The position numbers and the translations under genes were made by a program. From Zarea fungicola (lineage: Eukaryota; Ascomycota; Sordariomycetes; Hypocreales; Cordycipitaceae): 43,884 bases of DNA. The stretch covers positions 1-43,884 of the forward strand of contig FWCC01000354.1 of assembly GCA_900169235.1 (NCBI GenBank). Reading direction: 5' to 3'. Each line of letters opens with the position of its first letter. Position 1 is the first letter of the stretch. This document shows, one piece after another, positions 30,924-42,804 of the stretch. The notes beneath the pieces are model-generated. The model made no database searches. It was given only the letters and a program-made list of their open reading frames with translations, and was not told where the DNA came from.

Positions 30924-32888
30924 TTAATACTTGGACCGGACACACTTGAACAGCACCCGGAATATTGCCGTAAGCATCCAAATGACAAATTTAAACACCC
31001 CCTTTGTGAGTTTAACGCCCGCGCGTATAAAAAATGGTAGCCTTTCCTCCTTCTCACTCTCTTTGCTTTTCCTCTTGCTTTTTGTCCTAATCCGCGCACC
31101 TGCCTTGGTCAAGCTGCCGTCCTGGCTTTCAAGATCAACCTCAAACTCTTCCATCTGCCGACGCTGCTTCCTGTCATCCTTACGCACACTCAGCTTGCTA
31201 AAACGTCCGCTATTCCAGGTATCACTGCGCGTTGCAGACTCGACCGGCCTAGGCGGTGGCTCAAACGTTTCCATACCTGCGCCGGCCACACCGCCAGCAG
31301 CATTGACCACGGGTCCATTCCCGCTGCGCTCCTCGGAAGCGCTAACGATGAGCAGCGCGGCGACCGCCACGTCAATAATGTAGTACGCCTCAATGTGCGA
31401 CGCGACTGATGTGTCAATTTCAAGCCAGCCGCTTCCTGTGCCGTCACGTGTGAGCTTAGCGAGATGACGCGGCGACTCATGGTGCTCCAGCGTATATTCC
31501 ACGCGAGACCATGCAGGGCAACGCTCAACGGTGATGCAAAACGGTGCCGCGAGGGCGGGGTGCACCAGGTAGTTGCTTGAGCTATCTTCGTCCCATACAA
31601 GCCGAGCGCACTCTTTCTCAGCCATGGCAACCAAGGCAGGTTCATCAGAACGCTCTATCGCCATTTTGGTTGCAGGATCTGGCATTAGAAGAGCCACGAG
31701 CCCGTCGTTGGGAGGGTGCTTTCGCGATTCCTCTTCCATAGTCGTGTGCAAAACCTGCTGCCAGTGCTTAGAATCGGGCTTTGAGTTCGTTCCGAGGTTC
31801 GGGCCAGACGATGAGGATGATGATGAGGGTGGTACTTCCGCCTTTGGCGGTTTGTACACTCTATTTGGGTCATGGCGAGAAAGCGACACAAGGGCAGAAG
31901 CAGATGTAGGATCTAGCCGAAGGTTATACAACGGTTGCGATGCAGACGAGAGGGTATAGACTGGAGCATCCTTAAGCTGCGTCAGCTTTAGACAGAAAAG
32001 GCGCCCCTCGGATGGCGCGGCCTTCCACCCGTTAGCGGCCTTCCAGAAAGTCTTTAATTGATCCGTCGTACTCGTCTTGGGGATAACAGGCGGACTCAGT
32101 GTATTTACCCGAGTTGGGGCACGGTTGCCAGCAGAAAATGCCAAAGTGTCTTGCTGCTGATATCTTGTCGGTAGGCTACGTGGCTTCTGTTGCTGCTGTT
32201 GCCCCAGTTGTTGTTGAAGGGGCCTTGCGCTGTAAGCCTGGCTGGCGACGATGCTTATGGCATCATTGTCATAATAGCTCTGACGGCTAATAACTGCACG
32301 GGGAATATGAGATGGGCTCATTTGCGTAGGGCCATAAGCTTGTTGGTCGAGCGGCAGCTCGGGATCGTAAGTTGGAAAGATGGAGCGGAGTGGTGGTGGG
32401 CGAGCTGGCAAACCCGACGATGACGGCGCATCCAGTGGAAGCTTTGCAATAGAGCTTTGTGACCGGGAGCTACTGCTTCGAGCCAAGGTGATTGCATCTG
32501 GAAAGACCGTCTCTATGTGACCAAGATCATCCGCGACAGGCTGATGCTGCTCTACGTGCGACGGCGGAGAAATGACAGAGTTATCGATTGCGTTGAATTG
32601 TAGTGGTGTGTGGGACCGCTGCATGGAGACTTCCTGCCGGGGAGTTGAATGTAGAGAACCTAATTCAGAGACCTGTCTCTGAGGCGTTTGTGGTCGTTCT
32701 TGCGGGTTGTTCTGTTGTAGTTGTTGGAGCTGCTCCTGTCTGGCACGTTCTCTCGATTCCGACCGCTTCGGCCGCGGGTTGGGATGTAGCCTAATGACAG
32801 GTGCTGGTGGTCGTGACATGTTGGGGTTCGGAAACAGTGAGAAGCTGCGGTTTCCTGAATTCCCATTGACAGGTTGTTGTGCGGCCAT
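30924..32888 (-). CDS. Uncharacterised fungal protein with C-terminal hydrophobic anchor
   Basis: One exon, 654 residues. Homologues of this layout are, from memory, often named acetylserotonin methyltransferase-like in fungal genomes, but I see no methyltransferase motif and would not use that name. Residues 1-280 are disordered, rich in Pro, Ser and Gln, with QQ runs. A globular part follows (about 285-530) with LKTFWKAANGWK, then a middle holding AMAEKECARLVWDED and HPALAAPFCITVE, and later YIIDVAVAALLIV. A Lys-rich stretch (RTKSKRKSKESEKEERLP) leads into a hydrophobic C-terminal segment, GVFKFVIWMLTAIFRVLF, which could be a tail anchor or membrane-binding helix. Function unknown. Confidence 0.8.
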   Translation of the reverse strand: MAAQQPVNGNSGNRSFSLFPNPNMSRPPAPVIRLHPNPRPKRSESRERARQEQLQQLQQNNPQERPQTPQRQVSELGSLHSTPRQEVSMQRSHTPLQFNAIDNSVISPPSHVEQHQPVADDLGHIETVFPDAITLARSSSSRSQSSIAKLPLDAPSSSGLPARPPPLRSIFPTYDPELPLDQQAYGPTQMSPSHIPRAVISRQSYYDNDAISIVASQAYSARPLQQQLGQQQQQKPRSLPTRYQQQDTLAFSAGNRAPTRVNTLSPPVIPKTSTTDQLKTFWKAANGWKAAPSEGRLFCLKLTQLKDAPVYTLSSASQPLYNLRLDPTSASALVSLSRHDPNRVYKPPKAEVPPSSSSSSSGPNLGTNSKPDSKHWQQVLHTTMEEESRKHPPNDGLVALLMPDPATKMAIERSDEPALVAMAEKECARLVWDEDSSSNYLVHPALAAPFCITVERCPAWSRVEYTLEHHESPRHLAKLTRDGTGSGWLEIDTSVASHIEAYYIIDVAVAALLIVSASEERSGNGPVVNAAGGVAGAGMETFEPPPRPVESATRSDTWNSGRFSKLSVRKDDRKQRRQMEEFEVDLESQDGSLTKAGARIRTKSKRKSKESEKEERLPFFIRAGVKLTKGVFKFVIWMLTAIFRVLFKCVRSKY

Positions 32889-35089
32889 GTGAAGTTGTGT
32901 TTCCTCTCAATAGGAAACGTTCGATTTCAACAGCGTTGTGTAAGTCCTATACTCCGCCTGTTTGGGAGACTTCTGGGGCTGCCGAGAGCAGGACAAAAAT
33001 ATAAGTGACTAGATAACTGGATAATATGAGCCATAGGATAGCTGGCTCGGTATGCGTCGCTGCTGTGTAGCTACCGACTCGGAACCCAACGTTTGTTGGC
33101 TGGTGCCTGGTGTTTGAGATCCTTTGCCTACAGGCTGCAGATCATGGCAAGGCAAAGAGGCCAGTACGCCAAACGAGAGGAAGAAACAGTCCAAAAAACA
33201 AAAGTGCAAGAAGAGATGCAAGATGCAAAAGCTTGAGGCTACACAAGGCAAGATATAAACCCGTACGCGCCGTACCAGGGTCCAAGGTCTGGTAGCCTAT
33301 TTCCAATCCCAGTTATTGGCGACGTATTATTGACGGTAGCACTGACAATGCCGGTCTCAGTACGCCAGGCCGCCAGTTAATTAATTACCTGCGCTATTGT
33401 CCCTGCTTCCCCTCTTTTCGGGTCTGCATCATTGGGTGCAAGAGTTCTGTCCACTAATTTTCTGCAATGCAGCAAACAGGGGTGCTGCTGTGTCTATTTT
33501 TGTCTTGTGAAGTTACTGGGTATGACTTTCGGAGGTGCGGGGGAGCTTGTTCACATTCCTTTTGTGGTTGAAGTATATATTAGGCGCCAGAGCGGCGAGA
33601 GTTATTCTTCCCAGTGGGAGTGGTTGACCACTCAGCATCGGGTAGCTCTGGGAACACATCTGCCACAGACTCCTTCTAGTCTAGACTGAAAATCCGCGAA
33701 CATTTGAAAATTGTCTAAAGGTAGATGGTTGGTGGACGTGCGCATTGCCACAAAGTGACCTTGCTCGATGTAACCAATCATAGGAAGCCTGGTAGCGCCT
33801 GGCAAAGTGGCGGCGAGCTAGGTACTACCAACAGCATATCGAGCGAGCTACGCATCACGGCATTGGGCTGATTATCAGTATGCTCATCATCGGGATTTTT
33901 GTCTGGTTGTGCACTAACTACTGACAGCTCCTACCAACAGCGGCAACGATCGCTTTGGAAGTGAGCGCATGTTGGAATACAAGCGTGTAGCTGGGAACCG
34001 CAATGTTGATGGCCAAGGTGCAATTGTCTTTTTCTCGCTGCTTCGTTTTAACCATGTGACTGCGACACTAACTAATGGAGACAGAAAAAATGTAGCGAGT
34101 CGTTGCCTTTGGTGGTACCATGTGCTTTGTAGAACAGCAGTACATAGTACTTAATGCACGCCCCATTTATAATCCTGTAAAATACGATGATTGGTTACTC
34201 GGCATGAGGAAAACCTCCAGTGTTGTAAACGGTGACACATTTAAACACGGCGGATGATATTCAATTGGTGGCAGAGGTGACCGACCGGCTGTCTTCTAAG
34301 CTGCGAGTTGCCGAAGTTATTATCGTCTACCATACAAGGCAGGTTTACTACTACGGGTCCTGCAGTTCCATGATTATATGAAAAATGCAATTCGATCACC
34401 TATCGTCAACTGTGTCCCTAGACTGAAGCAAGCCTCGCTGTGTCTAGGTTGCCAGTGATTCGAACCGAGGAACGAAAGCAACAAACGGATGTCGGCTAAT
34501 ATAAGCAGGGCAGTAATATACATAATATAATACGCTGTATATGCTATATAGAAGAGGTGCTTCTATTTAGCCTTGTATAGTATGTAGATATGTCTAACTA
34601 TAGAATAAATGTTGTCACTGCTGAGTCAGATCAAGCAGATCTTAATGAGTGGCCTGACTCCTGCAGCTGATGCGAGGCCATCACGGCAGCTAAGGAGGAA
34701 AGAGGGATTTTTCTATTTGTTGATTGCTTTTCCCCTGCCTTTCAATTTGTGTATATAGACGAGGAATTCCTCCTCTATCCGTAGCTATATTAACAATCAC
34801 AACAAGTTACAATAAGCATACCTACCGAGAGACGCCTCTCTCAGTACCGTGCCTTGTAACTACTTGTGATTATACTAATAATAAAACAGTCTTAAAATTG
34901 AAAGCCATAAAATGTACCCTACACCAGGTCAACTTAATTGTTTACATAAAGAAGTATAAGAGTTGAAAGGAGGAAAAACGCCATATGAATGCCAATAGTC
35001 CACTGCACTTCACTCCTATTTGTCGTTCCAGTATTCAAGTGCAACCTCGCACGTCTTATCTTACATCCCGCCCCATTTACTATAAAGAA
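32889..35089. other. Intergenic region without a supported gene
   Basis: 2.2 kb. Only short frames without family resemblance (for example 33,432-33,689 on plus). The composition is normal up to about 34,200, then more AT-rich to 35,000. No tRNA fold could be built around the GGTTCGAATC word on the minus strand near 34,455. Confidence 0.4.
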
Positions 35090-35671
35090 TCACCTCTTGC
35101 CATCCAGAGGTCGATCCTTCGCTGGCATACCGCCAACTCTTTCCGGAAGCGCAGTACCCTTATTTTCCGCCTCCCTGGCCCGTGAGAGCCGCACGTCCTC
35201 AGGCAGACCCCACCAGTCATGCATAAACTCTTCCTGGGCGGCGGCAACCTTGGATTTGGCCTCACGCAGGCGCTGGCGCTCCATGCGCATGGCAAACCAC
35301 TCCTCGCGCGCGGCGTCGTGCTCATCCTGCGTAGCATGTAGCTTCATACACCCGTTCATGGCGCGGTGTTCCGCGCGGCAGGCAAATGAGACAGTAAATG
35401 TTCGACCGAGGGCGCAAGCAGCAAAGGCTGTAGAGACGCACAATAGAAGTCAGCAAGAATTATAGCCAAGTGTAGGGGGAAGCAGTGGTTCTGTTGTCTG
35501 ACCTTTAATCTCGTCGGCGCATTGCTTGCGAACTCGCGCATAATAGATGTCGCGCACCTGCGACTCCTGAGACGCAGACAGTGGCAGGGGATTTCTGGAG
35601 GGGATAGCCAGGCGCTCTGGTGGTGGTCTCGGCAGGTCTGATGCTTGTCCAGCCATTGCTGCAGCGGCCAT
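35090..35671 (-). CDS. CMC1: CMC1-type twin CX9C protein, cytochrome c oxidase assembly
   Basis: Mitochondrial intermembrane-space protein of the CHCH class, involved in COX1 maturation and copper delivery. Minus-strand exons 35,671-35,503 and 35,427-35,090 give 168 residues. Intron 35,428-35,502 (GTCAGA donor, CTGAC branch, ACAG acceptor) falls between the two Cys of the first CX9C: CADEIKAFAAC. The second pair is CRAEHRAMNGC. Both have exactly nine residues between the Cys. Other family parts are QVRDIYYARVRKQ before and REEWFAMRMERQR and WWGLPEDVR after. The start at 35,671 (MAAAAMAGQ) is the first ATG in frame. The open frame extends further upstream without an ATG, to an acceptor-like TACTAAT...TTAG at about 35,741-35,755, so a 5' exon is possible. 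Confidence 0.9.
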
Positions 35672-36084
35672 GCGTTCTTTGGCGGCCTTTGAAAGAAAAT
35701 CGATCTCGGAGGACACGGGAATTCGCTCTTTCTTCCACTAAGTGCAGCAATTAGTAGTCGACTACCAGTAGCGCTGAACAGCCTGCAATTGTCAAGTTAG
35801 AGGCCGTAATCATACTCTACTCTGTTGTCGCGATCTAAAGCAGCAGACGAAACGACAAATTGTTGGCTATTCAGTGGGTTGTCTGCTGAGAGAATGTTTC
35901 CTAGCCGACTAGAACTTTGAAAAAGCGGGTCGTTTCGACCCGTGTCTTAAGGTTGCGAGGCAGGTGGTAGGGTTGGCTTACAGAGCTAGGCCGGACATTT
36001 CCCTGGCAGGTAACTAACTAATACCAACCATTAAGATCAAAACTAGACGCGCGTATTAGACAAAAGTAAATACTTTTCTCTTAT
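35672..36084. other. Upstream of CMC1 to the LINE end
   Basis: CMC1 promoter or a short unidentified 5' exon, then the border of repeat block 2. No further gene seen. Confidence 0.4.
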
Positions 36085-36672
36085 TCTATTTATTATTATT
36101 TATACGCCCTGTTGACCTAGGCAGGTTATAGGGTCCTTTAACATATAGAATGGGGGGGAAAACTAGACGAGGCCGAGGGGAAAACCCCCCGTCTACGGGT
36201 ATAATACAGTATATATAATGGTGCAGTACGTAGGTAAAAACGGCTGCCTGCTGCAGCTTCATCGCTCCTNNACGGGGGGGGGGGGGTCTATCTGCTTCTA
36301 TCTGATTCTATGTCCTCTCTCTAGGGATCGACTGCTATTGTCGGAGCCGGGCGGATTACCGGCGGTCTCGGGCGGCTTCTAGGAGGGGTCCGCGCGGTTC
36401 GGAGGCCATTGCGGTCGGCGGGCGGTGGGGTGGTTAGGACGGAGTGGCAATGTTCGCGGCCATGAGTGCCGGCCAGGAGTTCGTCCTTGTTTCGGCCATA
36501 ACTCTAGGCAAGTAGAAGGGGAACGGCTTTTCATTAAGAAAGATTACGAATTGCATCTTTCTGCCAGCTGGCGGGCGGCCAGAGGATATTTAAGTGTTTT
36601 CGCCCCTGGTCCCTTCTCTCTTCTTCTTTCTTTCTTCTTTATCCTCTGCAACTTCTTATAAGTCTCGCTCTT

Positions 36673-37695
36673 ATGGCTGGTTCCTCCCTGGTTCCGGTCT
36701 GTATGCTGTGTGCTGTACTATGTGTTGACTTACTATAGCTCTGCATAGTGTTATGTCTGTAGCCCCTAATAGTAAGTTACCCCCTCCTTTGGCCCTAACC
36801 TGGCCTGGTTTTGGTCCTGACGTGTAGAAGTGTCTCCGGTGGGGAACTTCGACCGTGGTGCGATTTGAGATCGCCCCTGCTTCGCCTGTGTTGGCAGGAT
36901 GGCCGATAATCGTACCCTCATCTGCCATTTCTAGTCTGGTAAGTACAATGACCCCTGGATCCGTCCCGACTTCTGACCGAAGTCCGCTAGGCATCTGCGC
37001 TGCCGCTTGCTTTGAGTGTTGTTCCGCTCGCGAGACCTGCAATTACGTAAGTATCCTCTCTGACTTCTGTCTAAATCTGGTCTGGGTCTATGCTAATGGT
37101 TGGGCAGCTTGCCGAAGAAACCGGTCTCCTCGCCGAAGCTGTGGTGGATTACGTCTGAACTCTGCCCGTAACCGCCAACGAGCCCTACCCTGTCGCTCCT
37201 ACTGGTGATGCTGAGTTCGACCGTCTGATCAGCGATGCCATGCGAAACTGGGCCAGAGTCGGGGTGGTTCTAGGTAGCAACCGGGGCCGCGCCGGTAGTA
37301 CTCCTCGCTTGAGCTCCGATGCGTCTTCGGCCCTGATCCCGGTCGGAGAATAGACGAACTAGCTCCTTGAGAAGAAACACGCCGACGAGAAATAGTGGGT
37401 TGATGAGATTCAGGCTGACCTAGGCGGACTTTGGGAGGAACTGGGGGGGCTCTGGGCCGAACTTCAGCAGTCTAATGCTTTCTTGTGGGCCATGTGCGCG
37501 GATATGCAGGTGATGCGGGCCGCTTTCCTGGCGGCTTAGGCCTCTACCCGGGCCACACAGGAAGCACTCGCCGCTTGGGGGCTCACTGCGATCGAGGAGG
37601 TTATTCTGGAGGGAACCGGGGGTGTTGTGGCTATCGCCTAGGATGGGATTGGAGAGGCTGTTGTTCTGGGCGGTTCTGGGCCTGTTTTGGGTTGA
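36673..37695 (+). pseudogene. Spliced Cys-rich and coiled-coil gene relic, antisense within the LINE
   Basis: Not a known family by name. A pyrimidine-rich leader (36,600-36,660) precedes ATG 36,673. Proposed exons 36,673-36,700, 36,739-36,771, 36,828-36,938, 36,991-37,046 and 37,108-37,695 stay in one frame (272 codons with the stop). Three introns have GTAAGT donors, CTGAC or GCTAAT branch sites and AG acceptors; the first (38 bases) is short and doubtful. The product has a Cys cluster (RPCFACVGRM, LICHF, GICAAACFECC, ETCNY) like zinc-binding modules seen in many fungal hypothetical proteins, then a coiled-coil-like run (DEIQADLGGLWEELGGLWAE). Eight internal stops (TAG or TGA) are each one transition from CAG, CGA or TGG, as RIP would produce. 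It could be a captured gene, an antisense gene of the LINE, or an insertion. Confidence 0.55.
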
Positions 37696-37860
37696 ATCTG
37701 GGTTGAAAATAATTGGTTTGTTCTTTTTGCTTAAGAGAGATTTTAGGTTAGGGAGGAGTTTGGGGTGAATCTGGCCGGGTTTCGGCCCTTTTGCCGTTGA
37801 TAGCTTGATCGAAATGAAAATGTTTGTTACTCTGCCCTGCTTCTCCGTGATTCCGTCCCT

Positions 37861-37922
37861 GCTCCGGCCCTGCGGGCTGATGTCCCTCCTTGCTCCGGCC
37901 CTGCGGGCTGATGTCCCTCCTT
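37861..37922. repeat. Two perfect 31-bp tandem copies
   Basis: The unit starts GCTCCGGCCCTGCGGGCTGA and ends TGTCCCTCCTT. Copies are at 37,861-37,891 and 37,892-37,922, at the 3' border of the LINE ORF2 remnant. Both are unmutated although the flank is RIP-affected. Confidence 0.9.
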
Positions 37923-40900
37923 AGAGCCTGTCTCCGCGAAGGTATTGTAGACGCCCTGTGCGGATGAGCCACCTAGCGAGTATTGGCGCGTCTTTATTGT
38001 CGTCTAGGGCGATGCGGACATTGCGCCTATCCTGGAGGGGTTTCGACGGTATTTCGGGCCGGTTGTAGAGGGGGCATTCTAGAACGATGTGGTAGATGTG
38101 TTTTACCTTGGCTTTATAGCTATATCTAGGGGATTCTACCCTAGGTGCCCTTCTAGAGTGTAAAAAGGAGTTTAGCCTAATCGCGCTAGTATACATCTAT
38201 ATTAAAATAGAACTAATTAGCCATAGTAATGTGTATTTTAAAGCTAAGGGGAAGGATGGCCTTATCTAGAGAGGTCTCTATATAGGGTAAATAGGTAATT
38301 TAGCTAGGAGGCTTGCCTAACTTGCTTGTTCTGCCGATTCCTAGTGGCTAAGCCACTCCCTTTAGAGGATCTCCTTATAATCCCTCTTAGATAGGGTCAA
38401 TATGGCCTTGCATTTAATCTAGAAAGCATTAGGTATATTATAATTAGGAAGGTTAAATATAATGATATTTATAGTTACTTAAAGGCGGGCTAAAGCCCTA
38501 GATAATACCTAGTAGGGGAGGGCTTTTTACTATAGAGATTAGAGGTAAAGGTAAAGTGGCGGGACTTAGGCCTTAATGCCGACTTAATGGCGGGGGGCCC
38601 TTTTAAACGCCCTAGTTATAGTATAGAGGCACTAGTATTATGTGTTTTCTAGCTTTTAGATCCTTAATAGGGGGTTAGAGGGCTAGTGCTAGGCTATATG
38701 CCTAAATGTTAGAATAGCTTTAAGGTATAGTTTTTAGCCAGCTCTAAGTTAGAGGCCCCTATTTATTAAGATAAGCCTTTAAAAGCAGATAAGCACTGCT
38801 ATGCCTTTATTCTAATGCATTTAGATATATTTAGTTTATTATAGATTAAGTGTAAGCTAGACCCTAAGAAATCTAGCCTCTTTTATGGCTAGTATTAGGG
38901 CGTCTTTAAGGCAAAGTGGCGTCTTAGGGCCTTTTCTTCCTTTATAGAAGTGTATAAGCCTAAACTTATCTATGGCGAATTCCATCTAGTTCTATATCGC
39001 CTACTACCTATATACCTCCTAGGCTTTATAGAGTTATATAACTATATCTTTATGTATTTTAGTAATACTAAGAAGATTAGTATTATTAGTAAAGCCTAGT
39101 AGGGTTATCCTTAGAATCTCCTCTAAGAGCCTATATAAGGGGACAAAGAAGAGGATAAATAGTATAGGGGAGAGGGGGGAGCCTTAGGGGACGCTAATAG
39201 GGGTGTAGATGATTCTAGAAGTGTGACCATTGAACTGTAGCCAGGTCGATCTACTGTCAAGGAGGCTCTAGAGTAAATAGAGTAGTTATTTAGGGAAGCC
39301 TAGCCACTATAGGGTATATAAGAGGGCCTTATAGTTGACTTTATTAAAAGCGCTAGCTAGGTTAAGGAGGCATAGTAAGGCGAATCCCTACTGGCTTTAG
39401 GCCTACTTAACTATAGAGCATAGGGTAATAACTACTATTTTTACTAATTTATGTTTTCTATTCCCTATTTGTCCTTTTAGTAGTATCCCCTGTTATTCCG
39501 CTATAGAGGCGATCTATTATGCTAGAATCTTTTTAAAGGCCTTCCCTATTATATAGAGAAGGGTAATAGGTCGCTAGCCTTAAGCTGTTCCTAGCTCCTC
39601 TCTTATTTTATTAGGTTTAGGGAGAATAACCGTAGTTCCTTATTAGAACTAGGCTAGGTAATAGCCTATATATAGGCATTGTGTAAAGATTTTGCTAAGT
39701 ATTAGGCTAAGGGAGGGGAGGATGGCTTATAGGAAGCCATATAGGATACTATTTAGGCCTAGGGCGTTCTAGGCGGCTGCCTATTTAATTATAGTAGAGA
39801 CTTCTTCCTTGGTAATTGGCTGGAATAGGGCTTCGCCTAGCATATATAGGTTAGCTGGCCTAGGTATAGGTAGTGGTCTAAAGATTTTATTACTTAGCTA
39901 TGGGAAGAATCTTATAGTTAAAGCGGTAGCCTTTTCCTTATAGGTATTTGCTTTTTAGTTCTACGCCGTAGTTAAGGGGGGGATCTGGGTATTATCTAGG
40001 CCGGGTCTATACTGCTTAGCCTAGCGGTGTAGTTTCTATAAATCGCTCTCATTGGGGCTAATGTTTGAGAGGCGGTCCTCCTAGGCCCGCGCCTTCTCCC
40101 GGCGTATAGTGTGGTTTCGTCCTGAAGCCGCTTTGTGTGCCCTTAACCAGTCTTCAGTGGTCTGGGATTCTCGTGCCCTTTTATATGTGGACTTCACAGT
40201 GCGGACTGCGCGGTCTACTTCTGCGTTCCACCAGTCTTTACTCTAGGTACCACCTGGTTTTGGCTTAGGGACAGATGCATTGGCTATTTGTGCTAGGTCA
40301 GAGTAGATGTCCTTAATTGCTTTGTTAATGGTAGGTGCTAAGGGGTTGTCTATAAGGGTGATCTGTGGGAGGGCGGAAAGAGCCTTGGCTTTGGCTCGGA
40401 TAGGGTCGTATTGTCGCTAATTAAGCTGCGGGCCGCTTGGCGTTGGTGGTGAGAGGCTCTAGAGGGTAACCGTCTATGCAGTATGGTCAGATCCGGTGAT
40501 CCTTTCGTCTAAGTACTAGTAGGAGGCATAGAGGGAGGGTAACGCCTAGATAAGGTCAATAGTGCTATTCTGCCGTCCTAGGCGCTGCTATGTGACTATT
40601 CCTAGGGGCGTGATGAGTTTAAGGTTAAACTGGGCTATGTCTGCTATAATGTTGGGGCTCCTATTAGACTTCCTCTTATAGAAATCCTAGCTTAGGTAGT
40701 AGCAGTTAAAGTCTCCTATAATAACTTATGCTATAGAGTTTATAAAGGGGATTCTAGCCCTATTTATAGGCGTGTCTAGGGGGCAGTAGACATAGGTAAT
40801 TATAGTATTATAGGTATAGAAGTAAATTGAGATAATATCTCTGTCTATGGCTTCTGTCTAAGTGCTTGGTTCGTAGCGCTTATTGATGTATACCGCGGTC

Positions 40901-42425
40901 TGGCCGGAGTCGTATAGGAGTCGGTATAGTGACCGGGATGGGCAGGTTAGGCGTGTCCTCTTTTTATTTAGTTCCTAGACTATAAGCACGTCGAAATCAG
41001 GGAGGATTTAAAGCAAAAGGTAGACGTGTATTAGTTGGTTATTAACATTCTATAACGCTATTTTCAAGGGTTTTCTTTAATGGTTTCTATATCCCCGGCA
41101 GATCCGCCCTAAGGTTAGGCCGCGATACTATTATTCCACTGTCCTAGGGGGATAGCGTTGGTGGACGTGGCTGCCGATAGAGGTGCCTCCACCTGACCCT
41201 AGAACCGGACCATGCCGGGCCCGTCTCTAGGGGGGAATGGCGAGGGGGGTGTAGGGGGGTGGTTCCTTTGCCAAATTGCAGTGTGATCTAGTTTGTGCTT
41301 ATAGGGATGTTCCTAGGCCTTGTCAGGGAGCCCAGTGGCCGACCGCGTTTCCTAGGAGGCTCCCTGTCGGATTCGGCGGGGTTAGGTCGTGAGCTCGGGT
41401 TGCCACGGAGGTTATCGATGAGGTTGTTACGGGGTTTGCGAAGAGTCATGGTCGCATGGCATATGCTTCCCGGGCTCGGTCCCATTGCGCCGCGGATTCG
41501 GGGCAAGTTCTGGCCCACGCTGAGTGGTTACCCTTACAGTTAAGGCATTTCTCTTTGCTGCTATCGTTTTCGGCTGGGCACGGGGTGTCTTCCGGGTGTG
41601 CTCCGGAGGCGCACCTGCCGCATCTCTTATCTTCGCTGCAGAAGCGGGCGATATGGCCAAACTGGCACTGGTAGCATTATTGGGGGCGGACCGAATTAGC
41701 ATAGGGTTCGCACTAGAACACCTCGGCCTGGAAAAGCAGTCCTAGTTCGCATAGTGTATTTACTAATTATATACTATAATTATAATAAGAAGGGCTATAA
41801 AAAGTATAAATATATAAAACGCTAACTAGTAGTTAAGAAGGCAGTAAAGATAAGGCAAAGTAGTAATAAATCCTTAGAGCCTATAAAAGAGTTAAAGGAA
41901 GACTTTATAGATGAATTAAAAGGGGCGCCCTAGTATAAAGTTAAGTATTAGGGCTAAGAAAAGGGAATAGAGAATTATAGGTAATAATAAAGTTATAAAT
42001 AACTAGTAAATAATTAGTTATATTAATATAAGTTAATAATAAACTATTATTTATACTTTATAATACTAAATATAACCTTTATACTTTTATAAGTAAGGAG
42101 GCCTAGGAATATCTATTCTTTTTACTAGTAGATATAAAGAAAAGAGAACTTAGTAGCTACTATAAAGAGGACTCCCTAGGAAGGAGTAAGGGCATTATAG
42201 TACTAACGTCGGCCACCCTCGGCGGGGCACCCCCCCATCGGAGCACCCCTTTTACACCAAAAAGTTCAATTTTAACACCCTTATAAATTACTAACTATAT
42301 ATAATATAAAGTTATAATAAATATAATAAATTTTATTACTATAATTCACCTATAGTTTACTATATTCTATTTTAGCTAACTAATTCCTAAAAACTATAAT
42401 AATTTATTAAAGTAGTGTAAAATTA

Positions 42426-42469
42426 AATGTTAAGGTTTTACTAGTAAAATAATACTAGTTCTTAACATT
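42426..42469. repeat. 44-bp inverted repeat, arms AATGTTAAG / CTTAACATT
   Basis: Arms of 9 bases plus an inner ACTAGT pair. A second 44-bp repeat with the same arms is at 42,761-42,804. Confidence 0.75.
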
Positions 42470-42760
42470 ATAAATATATTATTTATTAAATGCTTAAAAT
42501 ATATATAAAGATCAAATAATATATAATAATTTTATAATAAATAGGTATATATTATTTTATATAAGATACTATTAATAGTCTTTATTATATACTATTTTTA
42601 GATATTTAGGTATAAAATAGCTAAACTTCTATAAAGCATTATTAATAAGACTTTTATATAATATAACTATTATTACTTTATACTTTATAGCTACATTAGC
42701 TTATATTAATTTTTCTTATATTTATAAGTATTTTAGTGAGGAAGTTATTAGAGAATATTA

Positions 42761-42804
42761 AATGTTAAGGTTTAGTATAGATTAACTAGGAATCCCTTAA
42801 CATT
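42761..42804. repeat. 44-bp inverted repeat, arms AATGTTAAGG / CCTTAACATT
   Basis: Same arms and same length as 42,426-42,469, 335 bases further on within the MITE. Together they could be the palindromic ends of a smaller element at 42,426-42,804. Confidence 0.7.

Larger units (their letters stand above)
36085..41755 (-). mobile_element. Tad/I-type LINE, RIP-mutated, minus strand
   Basis: The left border is the reverse complement of an AAT-tailed 3' end, the same family as the tail at 22,370-23,180. Reading leftward from about 41,740, the minus strand shows a gag-like zinc-knuckle region (CYQCQFGHIARFC, then CGRCAGG and CLNCKGNH; 41,680-41,520). An APE-type endonuclease block IIGDFNCYYLS lies at 40,725-40,690, and a well-preserved stretch at 40,440-40,060 includes SKDWWNAEVDRAVRTV. 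Next come the reverse-transcriptase block VPQGSPLSPILFILF (39,195-39,145) and the catalytic FADD box, now FTNN (39,110-39,065). A C-terminal Cys/His-like block with HIVLECPLYN lies near 38,085. Many CAG codons are TAG. Not functional. An N pair lies at 36,270-36,271. Confidence 0.85.

Noticed and set aside
33432..33689. 85-codon plus-strand frame
   Set aside because: No motif, no neighbour support, and translation looks random.
34440..34510. tRNA on the minus strand suggested by GGTTCGAATC
   Set aside because: No T-stem pairing or cloverleaf can be built around it.
35450..35716. CMC1 start at 35,716
   Set aside because: That codon is GTG on the minus strand. The first ATG in frame is at 35,671; a spliced 5' exon remains possible.
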